Of a stretch of 64,000 nucleotides of DNA, positions 10,808 through 21,496 are shown piece by piece. The notes beneath the pieces are model-generated. The model saw nothing but the letters and a program-made list of their open reading frames with translations. It ran no database searches and was not told the DNA's origin. Both the position numbers and the translations under genes were made by a program. The first letter of the stretch is position 1. Each line of letters starts with the position of its first letter. Source of the DNA: Miscanthus floridulus (lineage: Eukaryota > Streptophyta > Magnoliopsida > Poales > Poaceae). Location of the stretch: NCBI RefSeq assembly GCF_019320115.1, contig NC_089598.1, forward strand, positions 25,902,657 to 25,966,656. Direction: 5' to 3'.

Positions 10808-12120
10808 GATTAGAACTGGTTAATTCTGTCATTTCTTCTCTTCCTACATATGCTATGTGTACTCAGCAGCTACCTGTCTCAGTCATCAATTACATTGAGA
10901 GAGCAAGAAGGCACTGCCTATGGAGAGGGTTTGATAGTAATGCTAAAATGAAGCCGCTGGTGGCTTGGCCGAAGTGTTGTAAACCAAAAAAGAAAGGTGG
11001 ACAGGGTATTATCAACCTAAGAAGTCAAAATTCTGCCCTTCTACTTAAACATCTTGACAAGTTCTATAATAAGAAGGAAATTCCCTGGGTGAAACTTATT
11101 TGGCATGCTCACTACTCTAATGGAGACATCCCACATGCCTCTACTGATAGAGGTTCCTTTTGGTGGAGGGATGTTCTGAAGAACTTTGTGACCTTTTTAG
11201 AGGGATTGCTAATTGCAAAATTGGAGATGGATCAATCGTTCTCTTCTGGTTAGATCTATGGAACGATAATGTCATGCAGATCAAGTTTCCAAGGCTCTAC
11301 TCTTTTGCAAAGAAAAAGAATATCTCAGTCTCACAATTCCTATTAAACAATAGCCTCCAGTTACAAGCTTATCATGAATACTAAGGTCTTCGGGAATACA
11401 TACTAAAGATTCTTGGAGTTACTTGTGGGGGAGCAGCAACTATATGTCATCTAGATTCTACCACCTACCCTACAAAAATTTACAGCCTCCTGCTTCCTTT
11501 CTCTGGATTTGGAATTCTAAGTGCTACAACAAACTCAGAGTGTTCTCCTAGCTTCTACTCATGGACAGACTAAATACTAGAAACATCCTCAGGAGAAAAA
11601 AGCACAAATTAGAGGGCAATAATTACAACTGTGTTCTTTGCTGCAATAATGTTGACCTATTTTTCAGTTGCCCCTTTAGCCATGAATGTTGGTGGCGCTT
11701 GGGAATCCAATGGAACCTTCAGAGTGAATTCTTTCAAATGACGATACAATCAAAACAGCTGCACCAAAATCCTTTCTTCATGGAGACCTTCATCATTGCT
11801 GCCTGGCATATTTGGAAGCAGAGAAACAACTTCATATTCGATAGAGGCTGGCTTTCTTTCTCTTCTTGGAAAAACCTCTTATGTGAAGAGGCCAAACTTC
11901 AGGCTTTTAGAATGAGAGATGATAAACGTGTCCTCTGTTTAGATCTCCTCTCTTAGGCCTCCCTGGTTTTTGGCCTGCGGTTCCCTTCCCACCGTGGCTA
12001 CCTCAGCCCCCTGGCTGGTTGGTTTGTTGTTATTTCTCTATCTTTTGTACACGTTTTAGTTTTTATTTAATATATTCCTACAGTGGGGGCTTCCCTTGCT
12101 GTATTTCTCGTTCAAAAAAA
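10808..12120 (+). mobile_element. 3' part of a LINE (non-LTR retrotransposon)
   Basis: The frame entering from the LTR junction reads RLELVNSVISSLPTYAMC, ERARRHCLWRGFDSNAKMKP and KKGGQGIINLRSQNSALLLK, the region after the polymerase domain in plant LINE ORF2. Further on (about 11561-11720) comes a zf-RVT-like end with NCVLC and DLFFSCPFSHECWW. Stops and frame changes occur near 11253 and 11384, so it is dead. It ends in a short A-run at 12114-12120. Copy A was inserted into this LINE; the 5' part of the LINE should lie left of the window. It sits in what appears to be an intron of the helicase gene, in opposite orientation to it. Confidence 0.82.
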
Positions 12121-12302
12121 TGGGTTGTAGGTACAAAAAAAAGACAATACTTATCTTTACCCCTCTTTTGCAATGCTTTCCCTACTTCATTAGGACATCA
12201 GCGGGTGTGCTAAACTACTTATTACTACATTCTAACTCCCTACACCTACAATAGAGCTTCTATACAAGTACTTTGAAATAGACAGCAGAAACTAGAACTA
12301 AC
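12121..12302 (-). other. Remaining intron sequence of the helicase gene
   Basis: Noncoding. On the minus strand it begins with the donor GTTAGT at 12302, directly after the exon ending at 12303. A second A-run at 12135-12142 may belong to the LINE tail. Confidence 0.55.
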
Positions 12303-12361
12303 CTGTGAACATCGCGAGCATGTCTTAGAGAGCGGTAGTTGATAAAGTTTTCCCTGCACCA
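12303..12361 (-). pseudogene. DEAH-box RNA helicase (DEAH10/RID1-like), exon part downstream of the CACTA-1 insertion
   Basis: On the minus strand this 59-bp piece reads WCRENFINYRSLRHARDVHR and stops at a splice donor (CACAG/GTTAGT). It is the direct continuation of the exon at 19154-19008, which ends ...TVENALNRW. The two pieces rejoin in frame once CACTA-1 and one copy of the CCA target duplication are disregarded. The peptide matches the helicase-associated (HA2/OB-fold) region of plant DEAH10-type pre-mRNA helicases, nucleic-acid-dependent ATPases of RNA processing in the nucleus. The exon has no other damage. Confidence 0.85.
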
Positions 12362-12600
12362 CACTACGTCAAAAAACATTTCTAGGGGTGGTTGTAGACC
12401 ATTTGTAGGGGCGGTTTGCCCAGCCGCCCCTACGCAAGGGTCTCTACAAATCATGCATTTGTAGGGGCGGTTCCTAGGCCGCCCCTACAAATCTATTTGT
12501 AGGGGCGGCTCTTATTACCAGCCGCCCCTACAAATCACCAGCCACCCCTACAAACAGGTATTTGTAGGGGCGGTTCAATCTAGAACTGCCCCTACAGTAT
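12362..12600. repeat. Left terminal and subterminal repeats of CACTA-1
   Basis: After the terminal CACTACGTC the motif TTTGTAGGGGCGGTT and its complement CCGCCCCTACAAAT alternate in both orientations. In CACTA elements such arrays are the binding sites for the TNP1/TnpA-type protein that pairs the ends. Confidence 0.9.
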
Positions 12601-15305
12601 GTTTTCCCGCAAAAAAATCAAATTTTTAATTCAAAATCGCTTTGCCGAACGTCCCACAACCAACATTCCGAACCGCGTTCGCATTGCCGAACGCCCCGTG
12701 ACCAGCGTTCACGTTGCTGAACACCCTGCGACCGCGACTACAAGCATAAGAGTATTCTATAAACTACAATTACAAGTCCAATTCACATGAATATATACAA
12801 TCCATCATTAAATATACAAATTCCATACACATTGTTATCAACGTCCTAGAGCTAGCCTTTCAGTCTCATGAAGGTGTTGGTACCGAGGATTTGTACCTAA
12901 CTCAGACTCTCGATCATGGTAGGCGCCTCTGACGTGTACAATCTGGTCCAATATGAAGTTGCAAAGGTCGCCAACAAGCTCTAAGAGTTGATCATCCTTG
13001 TATGGGTCTCTTTTCATTCCTTTCTCTTCTCTCCACTACAAGAAAACAAGTTTCGGTTTAGTATTTCATACCATTTACAAAGTTTTTATACTACGGGTGA
13101 AGAGGTTCAAACTTACCCTTAAGGGGTGTCTCCTGTAGGCACTGGTGTTACCCATCATAGAATATATATAGTATCCACAATGTACACTCCCTGGCTTCTG
13201 CTTGGGGCACTGTGTGTTTTGCATATGAAAATGTTAAGTAATGCTTTTGATAGCCATGTAACAGAGTACTGAAGAAGTAAGTTACACTTACTGCATATAG
13301 TGTTTTTATAGCCAGCTTTTCCTTCCTTGCTGGATCATGCCTTCCATGATGATTAGTGACATAAAACCTAAATGCCCTGTTCGAATTATTTTAGCAAATA
13401 CAACTTGTTAGTATCCAAAAGTGAACGTTACAAGTATGTATACAAACATATAAGCTAATGAGGATTGTCGATATGTATACGTCTTGAGAATCGATATGAA
13501 GTCTTTGTATGTCACCGTGTCCTTATCTAATGAATCAAAGACCCATGCCATGCTCCTCCCGACATCGACGACTATACAAATCCAGTGGTTGCTACATGGA
13601 TTTAATCATAGAACTAGATAAGCCCTTTTGCATCGAATGAAATATATCGAACAAAGCTTTAAGTATAGAGTTGAGCTTACTCGAAGTTGTATAGTAGCCA
13701 TATAGTAGAGTGGTGTTGGAGATTTTTGAAAGCCAAGGCAATGTATGCCACAACCTTAAGGGACTCTTCCCTTAGCTTTGCACTACGAATGCGCTCTTTC
13801 TCCCGAAGAGTCTTTGCAGCTACTAGCTCTTTGGCATCCAGTGTCCACCATTTAGGGTAATTAAAATTTGTTTGGGCTATAGCTTGAGGGTCTACATACC
13901 TGGCTTTCACACTTGGCATTTGTTTGACAATGTGCACTTGCATTCTACAAATCACGGCATGGGTTAGTTACAACAAAATTCAAAGATTACATTCATATCA
14001 TATCGGGAGGACAAGGACTTACAGGCACCACGTGCGAATTAGATTCATCTCCATTTCTCCTAGGTGAAAGCATGTGTGTATGTCATTTAAGTCAAAGACA
14101 ATTTTCTCGGCTGGGCTTCCAAATGTGCCGGTGGGAAAGCATGCTTGTATGATATCTATGCTCGTTGGGAGAACATGCAAGTACCAATCATGGAACCTTC
14201 TCATTCCAAGTGGTAGGCGCTGGATGTTCTGGTTTGGTAAGAAGGGCTTGCCTCTTTCATATTTTTTCGGGCAATCCTTTGACCATTAGATGGCATCAAC
14301 ATTTGGATACTGCTTTGCAATTTGGTGGAGTTTGCTACTGACGGCCTCCTCAGAACCCCATGATGGGACTTTTTTAAATTAGTTTTCAGGCTTGAACTGA
14401 TCATGGGAATACCACTTGGACACCGACGAGACGTCTTTGATCGGAACATAAATTGGCCTTATGTTGATTGGAATCTTCTTTCGGAGTTCCCATTTAGGCA
14501 CGTCCTCATCTTCTTGTGCATCACCTTCTTTAGGAGGCACTCGTTGTTCATGTATCGGTTGTGCTTGTTGAGAAGACTGTGGCATCTCATGATGCACTTG
14601 CCTGGTACGAGCTGGAGAAGGTTGTGGCATCTCATCAGGCACATGCTCGATAGGAGGCGGGGAAGAATGTGGCATCTCAGGAATGTGGGGGTCACAAGAC
14701 GGTGAAAATATCTCCTCGGCCTCAACAACTCGCTCCAAATTTGGGAGAGGGGGAGGCGGCAAAGAAGCAGTCAATATAATGTCCCGTTTGTGCCAGAGGA
14801 TGAACTGCCCCATAACGTCTCCGAGTAACACTAGCCCCTCGGGAGTTGCGTAGTCTATCCTCCACTGCATGAACTCAGGCTTCACTATATGCACCTCGAC
14901 CCTAGTGTAGTCCAGCGGTATCTTATTATTGTGGTGTAAGCCACCGGGAGGATGTGCCACACCCGTTGCCACCTCCATCACAGTGTTCTGCCGGCCGCTG
15001 AGAAACACCAAGGTGCAACTAGTAGGTTCCTATATGAGATCGACTAGGGTTGTGGCTGCAGTGGAACCTTGGCTGCTAGGAACTTTCGGAGGGCTGCCAA
15101 CTAATGCCAGTTCTCCCGGCGGCGTCACTAATATACGTCGCTCCGTAGACATTCCTTGCTCCTCCAGCGCCTTCGCAACTAGAGCCTTCACTTGGAGCTC
15201 AAGACTAGTCTCCCAGTCTCGGCCATGTTTCTTGTACATGTGCATGTCCTCTTCGAATCCTTGCTTCCAGGTCATCCTTTTCCCTAGCCCCCTAGTGCGG
15301 CCTAT

Positions 15306-17675
15306 TGAAAGGTCCTTGATTGGTTTTGGTAATTGAGTGACAACTTAGGTGGACTAATTGTGTTTATGTGAGATACACAGGTGATTAGTCCACAGGTACA
15401 TGTGTGTGAGCAACATATGCCATGAAGGTGAAAATGGCTTGGAGATGTTGCAAAGCTCACACATGTGATGATGAAGGAGCTTATTGCACATGAGACATGA
15501 CATTGAGTCATGTGATCAAGGTGGAGAAGATCAAGACAAGACTTGGCTTGATGGACCAGTTGGAAGCGTGAAGGGCAAGTCGAAGGCTTTGGAGTGATGG
15601 ACCGCATGGCGGTGAAGCTTGAGCAAGACTTGGCGCTATGGACGATGGCAACGGTGAAGAGCAAGTAGAGTCAAGATCGATGAACCAATATGATCATGTG
15701 ATGATATGAAGTGGATCATATCATTGTTGATCGTGTTGGTGCATGTGTTGCATCGACATTGAAGGAGATGGAATGGAATGCGCAAGGCAAAGGTATAACC
15801 TAGGGCATTTCATTTCACCGGTCATAGGTGTGTAGAGAAGTTTATGATCGGGTTTAGGATAGATGGCCGTACTATCAAGAGGGGCAAACTTGTTTGCATA
15901 TCGGTCATCTAGTGCCACTCGAGTGATCTAACTTTGCATTGTCGCTAGGATCGAGTGGCGTGGCAAGTTGAGTGGCTAACATCCTTTGGGAAATGATTGT
16001 GAAAATGCTAACACACATACACATGATGGTGTACACTTGGTGGTGTTGGCACATTTACAAAGGAGGTGGTGTTTGCAGGGGTGAGATGGGTTTTGGGTCC
16101 CTCTCTCGGGAAAATGGAATGCCTACTTTCTATTGCGCCGGATGCAAATTCTTGTGGTTAGCACACTTGAGCAAGGGTGAAGAAGTTAGAAGTGAAAACG
16201 AGTTGGTCGCAAAGATGCTGGCGTCGGTCAACTGACCGGACGCTGGATCTGAATGCACCGGACGCTGGCCAGCTGCATCCGATCAGGCTGACGTACGGTG
16301 ACGCAGAAGCTGGAGTGTGATCGGACGCTGGCTGCGTCCGATCAAGTGTGACCGGACACGTTCGGTCGAGGTCGGTACCTTACTAGAAACGACCGGACGT
16401 TGGGGGTTCAGCGTCCAGTCAGTTGAAAGCTGCTGCGTCCGGTCAAGTCAAGTGGCCATTGGAACCGGGACACGTGGCCGTCTATGGGCGACCGGACGCT
16501 AAGGTCCAGCGTCCGGTCAACTCGACCGGAGCGTCCGGTCGGCCCGACCGTTGCCCAGTGAAGGGGTAACGACTAGTTTAGCCCTTGGGGCTATAAATAG
16601 AAGTGGCCTTTGGCCATGGTTGGTGTGGAGCACCTCAAGGGACTTAGTGTCCATGCTTGTGAGTGCTTGGGAGCCCTCCATCACACATATACTTGATAGT
16701 GATCATTCGATTGTGTGAGTGAGTGATTCTAGTGCGATTGCATCGTGAGGTTGCATCAAGTGGCACTAGGTGATCGAGTTGCAAGCCGGTGGTGCTTGTT
16801 ACTCTTGGAGGTTGCCACCTCCTAGACGGCTTGGTGGTGGTCTCCGTCGAAGGGCGCAAGAAGCTTGTGCGGCGCTCCGGAGAAGTGCTTGTGAGGGGCA
16901 TTGTGCTCGCCCCGCGGGAGCCGCGAAGAGCAACTCTAGTAAAAGCGTGTCATTGAGCTACCCTCACTCAAGGGGTAGGTTCTTGCGGCGCCCGACGTGC
17001 GGGCTTAGCGGGTGATGCTAATTAGCCGCCGAACCACCAAGTGAGCGGTCGACACAACGGGGACTAGCGTGTTGGCAAACACGTGAACCTCGGGAAAAAA
17101 ATCATCGTGTCAACCTTGTTCTTCCCGTTGGTTTGCATCCCCGTTACACAAGCTTGCGTTTACTTTCATATACATTAATCTTGTGTTGTTGATTTTGTAA
17201 TTAGTTAGCTTGTGTAGCTTGCTAGTTACCTTCATGCTTGTGTAGCATAGAAGTAGCTCCCTTGCGTGGCTAATTTGGTTTGTGTAACCTTGTTAGTCAC
17301 ATTACTTAGTTTGTGTAGCTAAGTAATTGCGCTCTCTAATTTGGCATTGGTCGCCTTGTTATTGAGCATTGCTAGTGAGCTTAGTTAGCTTTGTGCTTTT
17401 GCTTACTAGCAAGTGTAGGAGCTCCCTTGTTGCTTAAAGTACTAGTGGCATAGGTTTGTGTGACCCTGCTTCTAGAATTGGTTAGGAGAGCTCTATCTAG
17501 CCCGGCACCTTTGTTGCATAATTGTTATCTTTGCAAGGTGCTAGTGAACATATATAGTGGGGTATAGTCTTGGCTAGACCGATAGTTTTAATTCCGCATT
17601 TGTATCGGTTAGCCGACGCGATTAAGTTTTAGAAAAGACTATTCACCCCCCTCTAGTCGCCATCTCGACCCTTCA
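15306..17675 (+). repeat. Solo LTR (about 2.37 kb) inside the CACTA-1 gene
   Basis: It starts TGAAAGGTCCTTGATTGG and ends CATCTCGACCCTTCA. Flanking pentamers are CCTAT (15301-15305) and CCTGT (17676-17680), a target duplication with one mismatch. There is no primer-binding site, gag or pol. Disregarding the segment and one pentamer rejoins the TNP1-like frame (ENKEHTG to GRTRGLGK). The ending with ATTCACCCCCCTCTAG resembles LTRs of large plant Copia elements (SIRE/Maximus type); that family assignment is inference. The U3 part is rich in inverted GACCGGACGCTG motifs (16217-16550). Orientation is taken from the TATA box. Confidence 0.83.
16592..16599 (+). promoter_or_regulatory. TATA box of the solo LTR
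   Basis: TATAAATA lies downstream of the GACCGGACGCTG cluster and upstream of a GGAGCACCTCAAGG region, the arrangement expected for U3 to R. Confidence 0.6.
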
Positions 17676-18010
17676 CCTGTGTGCTCCTTGTTTTCCAAGT
17701 CAAGGCTAAGCTCGTCCCTCTCTCTGGAAGGATTGAATGAGCCCGTCTCTTTGTCTTCAGCATGTTTCAGTATCCTTGATACCGCCTCTTGGGTCTTCGG
17801 CTTATCAAACTTAAGATTACTGCCGGATGGTTCTGTACTCCTCGCATATATCCAGTTCCTTGAGCGTACCTTCAAGTTCATCACATCGATATTCCCAGCA
17901 GCTGCGGCCTCTTCATCCATCTTCCTAAACTGCTCTTCTTTGGCATAGTAGCCACCGGGGCCTAGATGATGGTGGTGTTTGTTCTTCTTCGCCAGCTCGG
18001 TGTTACGAAT

Positions 18011-18690
18011 AATTATTTGAGAATAATTATATATACCTCAGATATATATGAATATAAATCTAATATAATTACATGAAGCATACAAACACACCATGGTAGA
18101 GGAAAATTAATTAATGGCCCATTTATCTATAAATAATTAAAATACATATTTATTGATTACAATAAACAATTTCAAAGACAACAATAAGCAATAATTATAC
18201 TTTACCCAATATCTTTCATACAAACCCTAGTCCAATTTTATCAAACATAAATTTACAAAAACGAAATTAATAAAAAAATCAAACCCTAGATCTAGATCAC
18301 ATGCACATGAAACATCCATAAAACTAACTAATGGTTTACTAAAATCAAGAAATATGGACCAAATAAGGGTATGATCTTGTTCCCCTCCCTAATTTACCCT
18401 AATACATTTAAAAGTTGAGTCTAATTTGCTCATAAATAGCTCAAGCACCATAGAAGAGAGAGAAAAACAAAACTCTAATTACTCACTAACCAACCATTAA
18501 AACTTCAAAAAAAAGTGTGGAATAACATTTTCTTACCTTCTACAACATCTCCACCAAAGGATTTGAGACCAAAACCTTCCCCCCTTAGTAGAGCAATTTT
18601 TGGGAGGTGTCCAAGGCCTCCCCACCTTTTTTTCATGGGTTGAAGTGAGTGACCCGAGGAGAAAGAAGGTGCTGCATCTGTTTTATATGG
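18011..18690. other. AT-rich noncoding stretch of CACTA-1
   Basis: A+T-rich sequence between the first recognisable TNP1 exon and the right subterminal repeats. It would be the 5' (promoter and first-intron) side of the minus-strand gene. No open frame or clear promoter is seen. Confidence 0.5.
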
Positions 18691-19007
18691 GGGGCATTTG
18701 TAGGGGTGGCTGGTGATTGAGCTGCCCCTATAAATCGGTGCTATAAATACGGGGCCATTTGTAGGGGCGGCTCAATCACCAGCCAACCCTACAAATAGCA
18801 TTTCTAGGGGCGGCTGGTGATTGAGCCGCCCTTACAAATCAGACCCCATTTGTAGGGGCGGCTCGTAACACCAGCCGTCCCTGCTGTTCCATTTGTAGGG
18901 GCGGCTGGTGTCTGGGCACCCTAGCACGCCACTGTAGGGGCGGCTCCATCACCAGCCGCCCCTATAAAAAAATCAAACCGTTGCTAAAAATCGTTTTCTA
19001 CATAGTG
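18691..19007. repeat. Right terminal and subterminal repeats of CACTA-1
   Basis: Alternating TTTGTAGGGGCGGCT and AGCCGCCCCTACAAAT motifs lead to the terminal ...CATAGTG at 19001-19007. They mirror the array at 12362-12600. Confidence 0.9.
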
Positions 19008-19154
19008 CCACCTGTTCAAAGCATTTTCCACTGTTTTTTCTTTGGCATTTGCATTTTTGCTCTTCTCCAAGCATGCTGCAGCTGCTCGATAGACATTCAC
19101 TAATGTGATATGGTCTCCTTCAGAGCTTTCGAAACCCTTCCTGGGAGCTCTTGC
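19008..19154 (-). pseudogene. DEAH-box RNA helicase (DEAH10/RID1-like), exon part upstream of the CACTA-1 insertion
   Basis: Minus-strand exon after an acceptor CTATAG at 19155-19160. It reads ARAPRKGFESSEGDHITLVN, then VYRAAAACLEKSKNANAKEK and TVENALNRW. EGDHxTLxNVY is the conserved entry to the helicase-associated OB-fold part of DEAH helicases; the wording is closest, from memory, to the DEAH10/RID1 group. The exon runs into CACTA-1 at codon W and continues at 12361. No internal stop is present. Confidence 0.88.
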
Positions 19155-19783
19155 CTATAGAAAATAAATTAAATGGGTCAATTATTGCACTAATAGCAGC
19201 GAGTAACACACTGACTTCTTTCTCATCACAAAACAAATCGAGTTTCTATATCTTGTGTCCAATAGGGAAAGAGTGGCACAAAGGAAATGTGAGTAAAACA
19301 GATTGAAGCATATGCTTATTTATGATTAAGCAAAAAATTAATCATGATTTATGTCTAAAGATACTTTTTTAAGGTAGCCAAACAACAAAGACCATCAATT
19401 TTCTATACGGCTTGTAACAAATTTGATGGTACTAATTTTTTCACATGACCAATCTAAATGGCTGTTCACAGATAACGGTCAAAGTTAAGTTTAACCACTC
19501 AAATGCCAGAATGCCATATATGATACATTTCTGAATGGAGTGCATTTTTCTTATACAGTTTTCCTTACTGGCACTTATCTCCCAGTTCCCACTACCAACA
19601 AGCTACTAACAGGAGCATGAGCATTTGATGAAAAGTGTGCCCCAAAGCTACAAAATGACACCTGTTTGCAAAGCAAACACAACCCCCTAAAATAAGTGAA
19701 CTGAGGGAATAACTCCACAATATCAGATAAGAACCCAATTGTGACATACATTTTTACAAACAGCCAATAATTCAAATGGATAC
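19155..19783 (-). other. Helicase gene intron
   Basis: A noncoding 629-bp stretch bounded by a donor GTATCC (minus strand, ending at 19783) and an acceptor CTATAG at 19155. I see no element inserted in it. Confidence 0.7.
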
Positions 19784-19971
19784 CTCTTCTAACTTCTCAC
19801 GCACGGAGAAGAAAATTGATTCCACTGAAAGCATAGATACAACAATGAGCATTTCTTCCAAGCACTTGAATTTGCTTGATACAATTAATGCCTTGGAGTA
19901 CATTGGATCCAAAGGCAGCCTAGCCATCTGATGACCAACTGGATCTGAGAGCTTATAATCATCAGTTAGAG
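19784..19971 (-). pseudogene. DEAH-box RNA helicase (DEAH10/RID1-like), upstream exon truncated by the Reina-like element
   Basis: On the minus strand it reads TDDYKLSDPVGHQMARLPLD, then PMYSKALIVSSKFKCLEEML and IVVSMLSVESIFFSVREKLE. This is the HA2 (ratchet) domain that follows the helicase core in DEAH proteins. The exon ends at a donor after REKLEE; the next exon (19154) continues in phase 0. At 19971 an LTR interrupts the exon. More N-terminal exons, with the P-loop and DEAH box, should lie beyond the inserted elements; I did not find them in the window. Confidence 0.88.
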
Positions 19972-20375
19972 TGTCATGTGGGGCCACGCCTATACAAGGA
20001 AACGGCGCGCCCGGGATGGCCGCAGAGCCACTGAGGATCTGGTCGCGGTCACCATGCAGGCAGGCGCGCCAGCTGAGGATATGGCGTGATCACCCAGCAT
20101 GCAGGTCAGGAAGAAATGGCAAGTAGCTAGAAGAAAATATAGCCGATCAAGGCCTTAGAATTAGGAGCAATTAGCTCTAATTTGTAGTGCCAAATGGCCT
20201 ATATATGAGGATCATCACGATGAATAAGAATTAAGCAAGAATTATTACCTAATCTCTCTTCTTCTTCCTCCAAACTGACTGGAGCTGAGGGGCAAAACCT
20301 CACCCAGCTACCACGGGTCGCGGCTACAAACTCCGTAGCCGGGTCCTGCTAGTCTCGGACCTGACGTCCTTGACA
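19972..20375 (+). repeat. 5' LTR of the Reina-like element (404 bp)
   Basis: It starts TGTCATGTGGGGCCACG and ends CGTCCTTGACA. A TATATAT motif lies near 20200. The left end abuts helicase exon sequence. The primer-binding site follows after three bases. Confidence 0.85.
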
Positions 20376-20378
20376 ACC

Positions 20379-20392
20379 TGGTATCACGATCC
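20379..20392 (+). other. Primer-binding site of the Reina-like element
   Basis: TGGTATCACGATCC directly follows the LTR. It shares TGGTATCA with the initiator-methionine tRNA site used by many plant LTR elements and then diverges. Confidence 0.75.
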
Positions 20393-20479
20393 AGGCCTTC
20401 CTCACCTAGCCGATCATCCTCGCCTCCGCCGCCGCTCCGAGCTTCTTCTGCCCCGCCCACCCCTCACCAAGCCGCTGCC

Positions 20480-21496
20480 ATGGGAGACCGGGAGGCCGCC
20501 CTCCAGGCTACTCTAGGCGCCCTGGCCGCCACCCTCAAGTCTCTACAGGCATCAGTCGATGCCAACTCCCAGGCGATCCAACGCCTGTACGCTGCCCAGC
20601 CGACGTCGTCTTCCTCCAGCAACAAGTCCGCCACAGAGGAGGAGCACCAGGACCGGCCGCCACAATTCCAGAAATTGGATTTCCCACGGTATGACGGCAA
20701 ATCCGATCCGCTCATCTTCATTAACCGCTGCGAATCCTACTTCCACCAACAGCGCATCATGGAGGAGGAGAAGGTTTGGATGGCCTCCTATAATTTGGAG
20801 GAAGGTGCCCAGATGTGGTACATCCAGATACAGCAGGATGAGGGAATTCCGTCGTGGCGCCGCTTCAAGGATTTGCTGCACCTGCACTATGGACCTCCTC
20901 TGCGCTCAAACCCGCTCGACGAATTGGCGGCGTGCAAGCGCACAGGCACCGTCGCGGAGTATTAGGACCGCTTCCAAGCGCTCCTCCCTCGCGCGGGCCG
21001 CCTGGTCGAGGAACAACGGGTCCAGCTCTTCACCGTGGGCCTCCAACTGCCGCTCAGCTTCGACGTCGAGGTGCATAATCCGCAGTCCCTCGCCGGAGCT
21101 ATGAGCTAGGCGCACAAGCTCGAACTGCGGGAGCAGTACGCGGTGCCTCCACCTCGCGTGGTGCCCCGAGCACTTCTACCGGCGCCCGCGTCGCATCTTG
21201 CTCTGCTGGCGCTGCCCGTGAACACCTCGACCGCCCCAGCCACAGTCACCGTGGAGGGCCGGCCGGTCAAGCGCCTCACCCAGGTAGAGCAGAAGGAACG
21301 CTGTCGCTTAGGCCTCTGCTACAACTGCGATGAGAAGTTCGGCCGGGGGCACAACCGGGTCTGCAAGCGTCTTTTCTTGCTGGAGGGCGTTGTGGAGGAC
21401 GACGAGGACGTTGAAGAGGGCGCCACCGAGATGAGCCCCCACTTCTCGCTCCACGCCATCGCCGGCGTCCACTTCAGCGACACGATGCAAATCTAG
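20480..21496 (+). pseudogene. Reina-like gag (capsid and zinc knuckle)
   Basis: From ATG 20480 the frame reads through a Retrotrans_gag-type capsid domain (FPRYDGKSDPLIFINRCESY, about 20683) to TAG 20963. It continues in the same register past TAG 21107 to a CCHC knuckle (LCYNCDEKFGRGHNRVC, about 21316-21366) and an acidic stretch, ending at TAG 21494. All three stops sit where Gln would be expected. Gag would form the particle and bind the element RNA. Confidence 0.85.

Larger units (their letters stand above)
12850..18010 (-). pseudogene. CACTA-1 TNP1-like gene with Ulp1 (C48) protease C-terminus
   Basis: Reading right to left: an exon from about 18005 (KKNKHHHHLGPGGYYAKEE, then RSRNWIYARSTEPSGSNLKF). 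It is broken after LENKEHTG by the solo LTR, then resumes at 15305 with GRTRGLGKRMTWKQGFEEDM, a conserved transposon domain (PEFMQWRIDYATPEGLVLLG, about 14870) and a Pro/His-rich linker. After further exons comes the protease core: NHWICIVVDVGRSMAW with FDS (about 13600-13530), and HCGYY with the presumed catalytic Cys (about 13180). It closes near 12850. Matching domains occur in the same order in CACTA-2. In-frame stops lie near 15030, 14379 and 14288. The N-terminal third seen in CACTA-2 is missing. Confidence 0.8.
12362..19007 (-). mobile_element. CACTA-1: CACTA (En/Spm-type) DNA transposon carrying a solo LTR
   Basis: The left end is CACTACGTCAAAAAACATTT; the right end, read on the minus strand, is CACTATGTAGAAAACGATTT. 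The flanking 3-bp duplication is CCA (12359-12361 and 19008-19010), the CACTA-typical length. Both subterminal regions are packed with inverted TTGTAGGGGCGGCT motifs. Inside is one TNP1-like gene with an Ulp1-type protease end on the minus strand. No TNP2 transposase is present, so the element would depend on a relative for movement. A 2.4-kb solo LTR sits within the gene; without it CACTA-1 is about 4.3 kb. Confidence 0.92.

Noticed and set aside
12260..12454. 64-codon minus-strand frame starting in CACTA-1
   Set aside because: As a unit it is a chimera of CACTA subterminal DNA and the helicase exon; only the exon part (12303-12361) is meaningful.
20552..20887. 111-codon minus-strand frame and other alternate frames over gag
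   Set aside because: Shadows of the gag capsid frame in GC-rich DNA.
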